The notes under the pieces were generated by a model. The model made no database searches, had not been told where the DNA came from, and saw nothing but the letters and a program-made list of their open reading frames with translations. A stretch of 64,000 bases of DNA from assembly GCF_000518545.1 (NCBI RefSeq), contig NZ_JADU01000015.1:41368-105367 (forward strand), in the 5' to 3' direction. The stretch is from Hallella seregens ATCC 51272 (GTDB lineage: Bacteria; Bacteroidota; Bacteroidia; Bacteroidales; Bacteroidaceae). This document shows, one piece after another, positions 33,586 to 42,187 of this stretch. How positions within the stretch are numbered: the stretch's first letter is position 1; the number at the start of each line of letters is the position of its first letter. Made by a program: the position numbers and the translations under genes.

Positions 33586-36246
33586 ATGATGACAGCAAAC
33601 GAAATCCGCGACTCGTACAAGAAGTTCTTCGAGTCGAAAGGACACGTCATCGTTCCGTCTGCCCCGATGGTAATCAAGGACGACCCGACGTTGATGTTTA
33701 CAAATGCAGGTATGAACCAGTGGAAAGACGTCATTCTTGGCACCAAGGATCCCGCGCCACGCCGCCGCACCGACTCGCAGAAGTGTCTGCGCGTGAGCGG
33801 CAAACACAACGATTTGGAAGAGGTGGGGCACGACACCTACCACCACACCATGTTCGAGATGCTGGGCAACTGGAGTTTCGGCGACTACTTCAAGGAGGGC
33901 GCCATCGACTATGCCTGGGAGTATCTGGTGGATGTGCTCCACCTGAATCCGGCCGATCTCTACGTCACTGTCTTCGAGGGCGCACCTGAAGAAGGCATTG
34001 CACGCGACGAGGAGGCCGCCCGCTACTGGGCCAAGCACGTGCCTGCCGACCACATCATCAACGGCAACAAGCACGACAACTTCTGGGAAATGGGCGACAC
34101 AGGGCCCTGCGGACCCTGCACCGAGATACACGTAGACTCCCGCCCCGACGAGGAGAAGGCCCTCGTGCCCGGCCGTGAACTCGTGAACAAGGACAACCCG
34201 CAGGTCATCGAAATATGGAACGTGGTGTTCATGCAGTTCAACCGAAAGGCCGACGGCACGCTGGAACCGCTGCCCATGCACGTCATCGACACCGGCATGG
34301 GATTCGAGCGACTGGTGCGCATGCTACAGGGCAAGCACTCCAACTACGACACCGACATCTTCCAGCCCATCATCAAAGAAATCGAGGCCCTCTCGGGCAA
34401 GACATACGGCTTCACCACGCCCACGGGTCCACAGGGCGGCGAAGCCAGTGCGCAGGAGAAGACAGACGTGGCCATGCGCGTGGTGGCCGACCATCTGCGG
34501 GCCGTGGCTTTCAGCATTGCCGACGGCCAGCTGCCCGGCAATGCCAAGGCTGGCTACGTCATTCGCCGCATCCTGCGCCGTGCCGTGCGCTACGCCTACA
34601 CCTTCCTCGACCAGAAAGAAGCCTTCATCTACAAGCTGGTCAACGTGCTCGTGCAGGAGATGGGCGAGGCCTATCCCGAGCTGCCGGCACAGCGAGAGCT
34701 CATCAGCCGCGTGATGAAAGAGGAGGAAGACAGCTTCCTGCGCACGCTCGAGAAAGGCATCCAGCTGCTCAACGCCGACATGGACACCCTGCGCAGCCAG
34801 GGCCGCAACCAGCTCGATGGCGTGAGTGCTTTCCGTTTGTTCGACACCTATGGCTTCCCCCTCGACCTCACAGAACTGATTTGTCGGGAGAACGGATTCA
34901 CCGTAGACGCAGCCGGTTTCGACGCTGAAATGGCCAAGCAGAAAGCCCGCGCCCGCAACGCCGCCGCCGTGGAGAACGGCGATTGGGTGATGCTGCGCGA
35001 GGGCGATCAGGAGTTTGTGGGCTACGACTACACCGAGCACGAGTGCCACATCCTGCGCTATCGCAAGGTGACGCAGAAGAAAACCACCTTCTTCGAGCTG
35101 GTGCTCGACCACACGCCGTTCTATGGAGAGATGGGCGGACAGGTGGGCGACCAGGGCGTGCTCGTGTCCGAGACGGAGACCATAGACGTCATCGACACCA
35201 AGCGCGAGAACAATCAGAGCATTCATATCGTCAGGCAGTTGCCCCAGGAACCCACCGCAGACTTCATGGCCTGCGTGGACACGGACAAGCGCAACGCCAG
35301 CGCCGCCAACCACACAGCCACCCATCTGCTCGACTATGCCCTGAAACAAGTGCTCGGCGACCACGTGGAGCAGAAAGGTTCGTTCGTGAGCCCCGACACG
35401 CTGCGCTTCGACTTTGCCCACTTCCAAAAGGTGACCGACGAGGAGTTGCGCCAGGTGGAGCGGCTCGTCAACCGGATGATTCGCGAGGACTATCCCCTCG
35501 ACGAGCATCGCGACACGCCCCTCGAGGAAGCCAAGGAGATGGGGGCCGTGGCGCTCTTCGGCGAGAAATACGGCGATAAAGTGCGCGTAGTGCGCTTCGG
35601 CCCGAGCTGCGAGTTCTGCGGTGGCATCCATGCCCGCAGCACGGGACGTATCGGATTCTTCAAGATTGTGGGCGAGAGCAGCGTGGCAGCAGGCGTTCGC
35701 CGCATCGAGGCCATGACGGGACAGACCTGTGAGGAGGCCCTCTACGCCCTCGAAGACACGCTGAAATACGTGCGCAGCATGTTCAACAACGCCAAGGATC
35801 TGCAGTCCACCGTGTGCAAATACATCGAGGACAACACCGCGATGAAGAAAGAGATAGAGGGCTTCCGCGCCCAAGCCGTGGACCGCACGGCCAAGGCTCT
35901 CGTCGAGCGCGTGCAGACAAAGGGCGGCGTGAACGTAGTGAAGGCCGTGATTCCAGTCGATCCGGCATCGGCCAAGGACATCGTGTTCAAGGTGCGTGAG
36001 CGGCTTCCCGAGAAACTCGTTTGCGTGTTGGGCTCCGTCCATGACGACAAGCCCATGCTCTCGGTCATGCTTTCCGACGACATGGTGAGCGAGGGCAACC
36101 TCAACGCCGGCAAGATGGTGCGTGAGGCCGCACGGCTCATTCAGGGCGGCGGCGGCGGTCAGCCCCACTATGCCCAGGCCGGCGGAAAGAACGCCGACGG
36201 CCTTTCGGCCGCCGTCGACAAGGTGATCGAGCTGGCCCAATTGTAG
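33586..36246 (+). CDS. alaS: alanine--tRNA ligase
   Basis: Charges tRNA-Ala. The class II catalytic core starts at the N-terminus ([27 protein letters not shown]). The editing domain zinc site is visible as [11 protein letters not shown] with [16 protein letters not shown], and a Gly-rich [14 protein letters not shown] lies near the end in the C-Ala domain. Length 886 is normal. A second in-frame ATG is only one codon downstream. Confidence 0.97.
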   Translation: MMTANEIRDSYKKFFESKGHVIVPSAPMVIKDDPTLMFTNAGMNQWKDVILGTKDPAPRRRTDSQKCLRVSGKHNDLEEVGHDTYHHTMFEMLGNWSFGDYFKEGAIDYAWEYLVDVLHLNPADLYVTVFEGAPEEGIARDEEAARYWAKHVPADHIINGNKHDNFWEMGDTGPCGPCTEIHVDSRPDEEKALVPGRELVNKDNPQVIEIWNVVFMQFNRKADGTLEPLPMHVIDTGMGFERLVRMLQGKHSNYDTDIFQPIIKEIEALSGKTYGFTTPTGPQGGEASAQEKTDVAMRVVADHLRAVAFSIADGQLPGNAKAGYVIRRILRRAVRYAYTFLDQKEAFIYKLVNVLVQEMGEAYPELPAQRELISRVMKEEEDSFLRTLEKGIQLLNADMDTLRSQGRNQLDGVSAFRLFDTYGFPLDLTELICRENGFTVDAAGFDAEMAKQKARARNAAAVENGDWVMLREGDQEFVGYDYTEHECHILRYRKVTQKKTTFFELVLDHTPFYGEMGGQVGDQGVLVSETETIDVIDTKRENNQSIHIVRQLPQEPTADFMACVDTDKRNASAANHTATHLLDYALKQVLGDHVEQKGSFVSPDTLRFDFAHFQKVTDEELRQVERLVNRMIREDYPLDEHRDTPLEEAKEMGAVALFGEKYGDKVRVVRFGPSCEFCGGIHARSTGRIGFFKIVGESSVAAGVRRIEAMTGQTCEEALYALEDTLKYVRSMFNNAKDLQSTVCKYIEDNTAMKKEIEGFRAQAVDRTAKALVERVQTKGGVNVVKAVIPVDPASAKDIVFKVRERLPEKLVCVLGSVHDDKPMLSVMLSDDMVSEGNLNAGKMVREAARLIQGGGGGQPHYAQAGGKNADGLSAAVDKVIELAQL

Positions 36247-36275
36247 GGTCGGCTGCCTCCTTATACCGCGAAGCC

Positions 36276-36663
36276 ATGTTTGAAGAAGACATCCATCGTT
36301 ACGACCTGCTGGCCAAGGAATACGTCCGGCAGGTGGTGGAGCCCATGGGAAAAGCCGGATTCCAGAAGTATTCGGAGATTATGCTCTCGTGCCACAGCTG
36401 TGGCATCGAGGGCTCTTCGTTCTCTGTAGACGACACCCGGGCCCTCTTCGAGGAGGGGCCTGGGCTACCGGCCCGTGGGCAAATCGCTGCTGGAATGTCT
36501 GGAAATGGCCGACCATTTTGCCGCCTACGAGTGGATGCACAGCCAGCTTGACCACGCTTTCGACGTGGAGCTGGTGCCCTTTTTCTTCAAGGCTGCCATG
36601 GAACAGATGCACGACGAACTGGAACAGAAACTGCAAAGAGGCCGCGACCTGTTCTTCTTTTAA
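36276..36663 (+). pseudogene. degenerate Fic-family remnant (frameshift, core missing)
   Basis: Two adjacent frames make one protein if a base is removed from the GGGG at 36456-36459. The first encodes MFEEDIHRYD...CHSCGIEGSSFSVDDTRALFEEG, the second continues GLGYRPVGKSLLECLEMADHFAAYEWM. This is the N-terminal helical half of Fic proteins (IEG...S...T/V...G...GKS...E...A). The catalytic HPFxxGNGR-type core is absent: after FDVELV the frame runs to a short Lys/Gln/Phe-rich end. So the gene is both frameshifted and lacks the AMP-transfer core. The G-run could also hide a sequencing error, but the missing core remains. Confidence 0.65.
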
Positions 36664-36678
36664 AACATATTCAACAAC

Positions 36679-37782
36679 ATGTGGAGACTTGTTTTTCTTG
36701 TGCTGCCGCTGGCCGGTATCACCTATAGCTTCTGGCGCACATGGCATATCCTGCCGCTGCCGCAGACCTACAAGTGGATTGTGCTGGCGGTGCTGGGCTT
36801 TTGCGTGTTCCTGCTCTTTGCCAACTTCGGCTTTTTCCATATTGACCGATGGCCCATGCCGCTGGCTACGGCCTCCTACGAGGTGGGCAACTCCAGCCTT
36901 TTTGTGATGCTCTATGCCGTGCTACTCTATCTGGCGCTCGACCTGGGGCGGCTCGTCTACCTCGTGCCGCGCAGCTTTCTCCATGACAGCTGGCGGGGCA
37001 CGCTCACGGTGGCGGGCGTGCTCGTCGTCGTGTTTGCCTATGGCTACGTCCATTATATGAACAAGGTGCGCGTGCCGCTAGAGCTACACACGGCCAAAGC
37101 CACGCCCGAAGCCCGGACCATCGTCATGTTGTCCGACCTGCACATCGGCTACCACAACCAGCGACCTGAGCTGGCCCGGTGGGTCGATCTCGTCAATGCG
37201 GAGCGCCCCGACCTGGTACTCATCGGCGGAGACATCATGGACGGCCACATGAGACCGCTCTGGGAGCAGGGCATGGCACAGGAATTCAGGCGCATCCAAG
37301 CCCCCGTAGTGGCCTGCTTGGGCAATCATGAATACTTCGGCGGCGAGCGCGAGGCCGAGGCTTTCTACCGTGAGGCCGGCATCACACTGCTGCGCGACTG
37401 GGCCGTCACCGTGAAAGGCATCAACATCATAGGCCGCGACGACCGCACCAATGCCCACCGCAAGCCCCTGGTCCAGCTCATGCTGGGAGTCGACCGGAGC
37501 CGCTACACCATCCTGCTCGACCACCAACCCTATCATCTTGAAGAGGCACAACAGGCCGGTGTGGACTTCCAACTGAGCGGCCACACCCACTACGGGCAGC
37601 TGTGGCCCGTCAGTTGGATAGTGGATTTAATCTATGAAAAAGCCTACGGCGGGCTGCAAAAGGGCCGCACCCAATACTATGTGACCAGTGGTATAGGCAT
37701 CTGGGGCGGCAAGTTCCGCGTGGGCACACAGTCGGAATACGTCGTGGCCCGACTGCAAAAAGGAGCCCAAGATGCAGATTGA
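36679..37782 (+). CDS. membrane-anchored metallophosphoesterase (YkuE-like)
   Basis: A 367-residue protein with four hydrophobic segments in the first 125 residues, followed by a calcineurin-like phosphoesterase. The metal motifs are in order: SDLHIGYHN, GGDIMDG, LGNHEYFGG and SGHTHYGQLWP. The active domain probably faces the periplasm or membrane surface; substrates of this family are lipids or UDP-sugars in some members, not determinable here. It overlaps the next gene by 11 bp. Confidence 0.88.
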   Translation: MWRLVFLVLPLAGITYSFWRTWHILPLPQTYKWIVLAVLGFCVFLLFANFGFFHIDRWPMPLATASYEVGNSSLFVMLYAVLLYLALDLGRLVYLVPRSFLHDSWRGTLTVAGVLVVVFAYGYVHYMNKVRVPLELHTAKATPEARTIVMLSDLHIGYHNQRPELARWVDLVNAERPDLVLIGGDIMDGHMRPLWEQGMAQEFRRIQAPVVACLGNHEYFGGEREAEAFYREAGITLLRDWAVTVKGINIIGRDDRTNAHRKPLVQLMLGVDRSRYTILLDHQPYHLEEAQQAGVDFQLSGHTHYGQLWPVSWIVDLIYEKAYGGLQKGRTQYYVTSGIGIWGGKFRVGTQSEYVVARLQKGAQDAD

Positions 37783-38425
37783 CATGGGCTGGCTGCGGGA
37801 GAATTTCGCCCGCTTCAACACCCGCTACTTCTCCGACACGCTGCCTGTGCCCCGCTTTCATGTGGGGCACTCGCGCACAAGGCTCGGCTCCATGTCGTTC
37901 AAACGCAAGGTTCAACCCTTTGGACGCACCCGGCACTACGACTTTTCCATCTCGCTGAGCAACTTCTATGACCAGACGGAATACCAGTTCCAGAGCGTGC
38001 TGCTCCACGAAATGATTCACCTGAGCATTGCTTACAGCGGCATCAAGGACACGTCGCCGCACGGCGTTGTCTTCCGCGGCATGATGCAACGACTCAACCG
38101 AGAGGGTTGGAACATCCGGGTAATGACCTCCACTAAAGGCTACAAGAAAGCCCATGCAGGCTCTGCCACCGTCATCAGCCAGTACTTGGTGCTGGCCATC
38201 GAGACGCGCGACGGGTATCATTTCCTCTCTTCTGTCAATCCCAAATTTGCCCGCGAGCTTCACGCCAAACTGCATTCGGCCCGCGAAATTACCCACTTTG
38301 CTTGGTTCACCACCTCAGACCACTGGTTCGAGGACATGCCCAAGGTGCGCAGTCTGCGTGGCCGCCGCGTCACCCCGGAGGTCTACACCGACAAGACTGC
38401 GGCCATGACACCCGTCAGTTTCTAA
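37772..38425 (+). CDS. SprT-like zinc metalloprotease domain protein
   Basis: A 217-residue protein with an SprT-like fold: NTRYFSDTLPVPRFHVG, then the zinc motif HEMIH (H79, E80, H83) with a further His expected near SPHGVVFRGMM. Related domains occur in the eukaryotic DNA-protein crosslink protease Spartan; bacterial SprT function is unclear. It starts inside the phosphoesterase gene and overlaps the convergent RecD-like gene by 11 bp. Confidence 0.85.
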   Translation: MQIDMGWLRENFARFNTRYFSDTLPVPRFHVGHSRTRLGSMSFKRKVQPFGRTRHYDFSISLSNFYDQTEYQFQSVLLHEMIHLSIAYSGIKDTSPHGVVFRGMMQRLNREGWNIRVMTSTKGYKKAHAGSATVISQYLVLAIETRDGYHFLSSVNPKFARELHAKLHSAREITHFAWFTTSDHWFEDMPKVRSLRGRRVTPEVYTDKTAAMTPVSF

Positions 38426-39935
38426 GTGGCACGCGGTGTTCGCCCTCGTCCACCTGCGTCATCGGCCAGTTCACCAGAAAGAGTTTGGACGTGGCACGGG
38501 TGAAGGCGGTGTAGAGCCAATGGATGTAGTCGGGGGTGAGCATGTCGTCGGTCATGTATCCTTGGTCCAGATACACGTGCTGCCACTGCCCGCCCTGCGC
38601 CTTGTGGCAGGTCACGGCATAGGCAAATTTCACTTGCAGGGCATTGAAATAGATGTCCTTGCGCAAGGCTTTCAGGCGGTCGGCCTTGGTGGGCAGGTCG
38701 GCATAGTCGGCCATCACCTGGTCATAGAGCTGCCCGATCTGCTCGCGTGTGAGGGCCGGCGCATCGGTGGAGAGCGAGTCCATGATGACCGTGAGCTGCA
38801 TCTCGAAGTCGTCGTAATCGGGAAAAAGCAGCGTCACGTCGGCGAAGCGGAACCCGTAGAAGTCGCGCACGTTGCGGATGCGCTGCACCCGAGCCCGGTC
38901 GCCGTTGGCCAGAAAGGCGGGCCCCGACAGAGCCGAGGGTTCGCCGCCCTGCCCCACAGGTTGCCGGGGCTGCAGCCCGTCGGCGGCCGTCGCGGCGGCC
39001 AACCGCTCTGTCCAGAAGTAATTGTTGCGCACCACCATGAGCATGTCGCCCGAGCAGAGCTCGTCGTCGCGGTCGATGACACGGTTGCGAATGCCCTGGT
39101 TGTACACGTTGGCCCACTTGTTGGAGCGCGTCACCACGATGGTTTCGTCAATGCCCACCTCAGCGTAGCTGGACGCAAGGCTCTCGATGAGCTCGTTGCC
39201 GGGCAGCCGCACCACGTCGGCAAACCCGTCGAACACGATGCGGGGCAGCTCGGTGGCCTCGTCGTGGGTGATGAGATGACGGATGAAAGTGGCGTTGTAG
39301 AGGATGCCCGACTCGCGGCTCTGACGCAACACGGCGTTCAGGTCGCACTCGTACACGCGCAGTCCGTAGCCGCCAAGCACACCGGCGCTGAGGGCAGGGG
39401 CCTCGGCCTCGCCCACGGGAGGCAGCTGCGCGCTGTCGCCAATGAGCATGAGCCGGCAGTTCTCCCCGCTGTAGACATACTGCACCAGGTCGTCGAGCAG
39501 ACTGCCCGAGCCGAATGCACTCCCGTCCGTGGGAATGCTGCTCACCATCGAAGCCTCGTCGACCACGAAGAGCATGTCGCGATAACGGTTGTCGTTCAGG
39601 CAGAACTGCCCGTCGATTCCTTGATAGGCTTTCTCGCGATAGATGCGCCGGTGCACGGTGTAGGCCGGCAGACCGCTGCCCAGCGACAGCACCTTGGCCG
39701 CCCGGCCCGTGGGCGCCATGAGCGTGAGTTTCTGCCCAAGCCGGTGCAAAGTGCGCATCATGGCCCCGGCCAACGACGTCTTTCCCGTGCCGGCCGAGCC
39801 CCTGAGAACCATTGCCACGCGCTCCCCGCGGTCGGCCAGGAAGCGGCCAAAAGTGCGTAGGGCCAGCAGCTGGTCGGGGGTGGGCTCGAAGCCGAACTCC
39901 TCCTTGATGCGGTCAATAAATTCTGCTATCGTCAA
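38415..39935 (-). CDS. RecD-like SF1 DNA helicase
   Basis: A 506-residue ATPase. Walker A is GSAGTGKTSL, motif II is LFVVDEASM, motif III is LIGDSAQLPPVG. The C-terminal UvrD-like part contains AYAVTCHKAQGGQWQHVYLD and LYTAFTRATSKL. This is the RecD2/exonuclease V alpha-like architecture without RecB and RecC neighbours. The frame appears to open with TTG at 39935; the next ATG would remove the first 41 residues including the Q-motif-like FEPTPDQ, so TTG is preferred. Role in repair is inferred. Confidence 0.88.
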   Translation of the reverse strand: MTIAEFIDRIKEEFGFEPTPDQLLALRTFGRFLADRGERVAMVLRGSAGTGKTSLAGAMMRTLHRLGQKLTLMAPTGRAAKVLSLGSGLPAYTVHRRIYREKAYQGIDGQFCLNDNRYRDMLFVVDEASMVSSIPTDGSAFGSGSLLDDLVQYVYSGENCRLMLIGDSAQLPPVGEAEAPALSAGVLGGYGLRVYECDLNAVLRQSRESGILYNATFIRHLITHDEATELPRIVFDGFADVVRLPGNELIESLASSYAEVGIDETIVVTRSNKWANVYNQGIRNRVIDRDDELCSGDMLMVVRNNYFWTERLAAATAADGLQPRQPVGQGGEPSALSGPAFLANGDRARVQRIRNVRDFYGFRFADVTLLFPDYDDFEMQLTVIMDSLSTDAPALTREQIGQLYDQVMADYADLPTKADRLKALRKDIYFNALQVKFAYAVTCHKAQGGQWQHVYLDQGYMTDDMLTPDYIHWLYTAFTRATSKLFLVNWPMTQVDEGEHRVPLRN

Positions 39936-39976
39936 CGAATTTCGTCTTTAGTGGGCTGATTTCAAATTGTTATTGC

Positions 39977-39984
39977 TAACTTTG
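39977..39984 (+). promoter_or_regulatory. -7 box upstream of the pseudopilin-like gene
   Basis: TAACTTTG (39977-39984), 51 bp upstream of the ATG at 40036 and divergent from the RecD-like gene. Confidence 0.5.
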
Positions 39985-40035
39985 CAAGGCCATTACGGCT
40001 TTTTCACAGACAAAGGTAACGATAAAAAACGAGAA

Positions 40036-40530
40036 ATGAAGTCCGGTCTGAAGAATAACTTCAAAAACATCCACCTGCTCACGGTCTGCACGCTGGTGCT
40101 CTGCGCCATTTGTTTTCTGAGCGTCTACAGCCCCATCCGCTTTGAACGCGAGCGGACGCAGCGCGAGCAGACCGTGAAGCAGCGGCTCGTGCGCATCCGC
40201 ACGGCCGCGGAAGCCTACAAGGCCCGGCACGGTGTCTATGCCGACCGACTGGACAAACTCGTGCACGCCGGGCTGTTGCCCGACTCGCTGCAGCGCATTC
40301 CCTATGCCGGCGGCAAGCGGTTTGCCCTCTTCACCACCACCATCACGGGCAAGAGCGGACGGCACATCCCTCTCATGGAGTGCAGTGCCGGCTATGCCGA
40401 CTACCTGCAGGGGCTCGACCCCGACGCCGTGGCCGCCCTCACCCGCGAGGCCAGCCAGGCCGGGCGCTTCGCCGGACTGAAGATAGGCGACCTCGCCGCC
40501 CCCAACAACAATGCCGGCAACTGGGAGTAG
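40036..40530 (+). CDS. single-pass membrane protein, pseudopilin-like, function unknown
   Basis: A 164-residue protein with one N-terminal membrane segment (about residues 14-32) followed by a long amphipathic helix rich in Arg/Glu/Gln (RTQREQTVKQRLVRIRTAAEAYKARHG). It then has a compact C-terminal part. The helix followed by ...AYKARHGVYADRLDKL resembles type II/IV pseudopilins, where this segment reads AL..Y....G.YP..L..L, but there is no prepilin peptidase site. It starts a rightward group with DUF3822 and rsmD. The in-frame extension upstream of 40036 would cross the promoter. Confidence 0.65.
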   Translation: MKSGLKNNFKNIHLLTVCTLVLCAICFLSVYSPIRFERERTQREQTVKQRLVRIRTAAEAYKARHGVYADRLDKLVHAGLLPDSLQRIPYAGGKRFALFTTTITGKSGRHIPLMECSAGYADYLQGLDPDAVAALTREASQAGRFAGLKIGDLAAPNNNAGNWE

Positions 40531-40582
40531 ACTCCCGACTGCCGGCCCATCCATCACAACCTCTCAGAACTCCCCAAGACCC

Positions 40583-41377
40583 ATGGACAACAACAAGCCA
40601 CCCCGCATGACCATCCGCGTGAGCAAGGGCTCGCTGGCCTTTGCCATTGCCGACAAGGCGGCGAAAGAGCAAATAGTGTACCGTCCCTACACGGCCAAGA
40701 GCGGCGTGTCGATGGCCGCCAACCTGCGTGAAGCCTTCAAAACGTCCGACCTGCTGCAGCGCGACACCTACCGCGCCCAGCTGCTCGTGGACTCTCCCTC
40801 GCTGCTCATTCCCATCGAGGAGTACGAGGAGGGCCATGGCGACACGCTCTACCAACACAGTTTTCCCGACACCGAGGGCTGCTACGTGGAGAGCCGCATC
40901 CTGCCCGACCTGAATGCCGTGGCTCTTTTTGCCGTTAACAAAGACCTGCGCCTCGTGGTCGACGACCACTATAAAGACGTGAAAGTGCTGCCGATCATGC
41001 AGCCCGTGTGGAGCTATCTGCACCACCGCAGCTTCATTGGAACCCGTCGCAAGCTCTATGCCCACTTCCACGACCACCGGCTCGAGGTGTTCAGCTTCGA
41101 GCGAAACCGGTTTGTCTTCTGCAACAGCTTCCCGGCCAAGCACACGCAGGACGCGGTCTACTTCATCCTCTTCGTGTGGAAACAGCTGGCCCTCGACCAG
41201 CTCAAGGACGAGCTCTACCTCTCGGGCGCCATCGTAGACCACGGCCAACTCACGGCCGCCCTGCAGCAACACGTGAAGAAAGTGAGCACCATCAACCCCG
41301 GAGCCGACTTCAACCGCGCGCCCATGACGGCCATCCGCGGCATCCCCTTCGACCTGCTGGCCCTCTATCTGGGCTGA
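40583..41377 (+). CDS. DUF3822 family protein
   Basis: A 264-residue protein that I recognise as DUF3822, a Bacteroidota family with a duplicated actin-like (ASKHA-related) appearance: IRVSKGSLAFAIAD early and FERNRFVFCNSFPAKHTQDAVYFILFVW midway. In Bacteroidota it is nearly always next to rsmD, as here (83 bp upstream). Function is unknown. The ATG at 40583 is preferred over an upstream in-frame start whose Pro/Ser/Thr-rich extension overlaps the intergenic region. Confidence 0.8.
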   Translation: MDNNKPPRMTIRVSKGSLAFAIADKAAKEQIVYRPYTAKSGVSMAANLREAFKTSDLLQRDTYRAQLLVDSPSLLIPIEEYEEGHGDTLYQHSFPDTEGCYVESRILPDLNAVALFAVNKDLRLVVDDHYKDVKVLPIMQPVWSYLHHRSFIGTRRKLYAHFHDHRLEVFSFERNRFVFCNSFPAKHTQDAVYFILFVWKQLALDQLKDELYLSGAIVDHGQLTAALQQHVKKVSTINPGADFNRAPMTAIRGIPFDLLALYLG

Positions 41378-41460
41378 CAACGGCATGCCGACGCGGCACA
41401 GGGCGCATCCCGTCAGCCGGCCCCCGGCACCCCTCCAGCCACCCTACAACACCTGTAATC

Positions 41461-41991
41461 ATGCGCATCATCACCGGAATCTACAAGGGCCGCCACTTCG
41501 ACATCCCCCGCACGTTCAAGGCCCGCCCCACCACCGACTTTGCCAAGGAGAACATTTTCAACGTGCTCAACGGCTACGTCGACTTCGACGGAGCCACCGC
41601 CCTCGACCTCTTTGCCGGCACGGGCAGCATCTCGCTGGAGCTGCTCTCGCGCGGCTGCACCGGCGTGGTGAGCGTGGAGGCCGACCGCGACCATGCCCGC
41701 TTCATCGGGCAGTGCATGCAGAAACTCGGCATCCACGGGCACGTGCTCGTCAGGGGCAACGTGTTCCGCTTCCTGAAATCGTGCCGCCAGCAGTTCGACC
41801 TCATCTTTGCCGACCCTCCCTATGCCCTCGAACAGCTGTCCTCCCTGCCCGACCTCGTCTTCGAGCACCAGTTGCTGCGCGAAGACGGTATCTTCGTTCT
41901 GGAGCATGGCAAGGCCCACGACTTTGTCCGGCACCCCCATTTTGTGGAGCACCGCAGCTACGGCAGCGTGAATTTCAGCCTGTTCAAATAG
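41461..41991 (+). CDS. rsmD: 16S rRNA (guanine-966-N2)-methyltransferase RsmD
   Basis: Methylates N2 of G966 in 16S rRNA during 30S assembly. The start MRIITGIYKGRH is the family's usual N-terminus, the SAM motif is ALDLFAGTGSISLELLSRG, and the catalytic tetrapeptide DPPY is at FADPPYALEQ. Length 176. The in-frame upstream extension is a shadow of DUF3822. Confidence 0.94.
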   Translation: MRIITGIYKGRHFDIPRTFKARPTTDFAKENIFNVLNGYVDFDGATALDLFAGTGSISLELLSRGCTGVVSVEADRDHARFIGQCMQKLGIHGHVLVRGNVFRFLKSCRQQFDLIFADPPYALEQLSSLPDLVFEHQLLREDGIFVLEHGKAHDFVRHPHFVEHRSYGSVNFSLFK

Positions 41992-42032
41992 GCCGTCCGC
42001 CGACTGCCACTCCCTCCCCGCTTTTTCATCAC

Positions 42033-42120
42033 GCCGCAAACGCATCGCCATCACGCCGTAAACGCATCACCGTTACGGCGTAATCGCGGGGCGATTACGG
42101 CCTCAACGCACAGCCATTGC
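42033..42120. repeat. 22-bp tandem array C (four units)
   Basis: Units start at 42033, 42055, 42077 and 42099. The junction of units two and three shows the dyad most clearly: GCCGTAA at 42055-42061 and its complement TTACGGC at 42073-42079. It fills the gap between the convergent rsmD and cls genes. Confidence 0.87.
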
Positions 42121-42187
42121 CATGCCGTCGCGCAGCCGCGACAGCACCCTCACAGCCCCACCCCGCCTCGACGGCACGGGCAGGGCC

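Noticed and set aside
36475..36663. Independent 62-residue gene
   Set aside because: Its sequence continues the Fic-like N-terminal half in a shifted frame, so it is better explained as part of a pseudogene.
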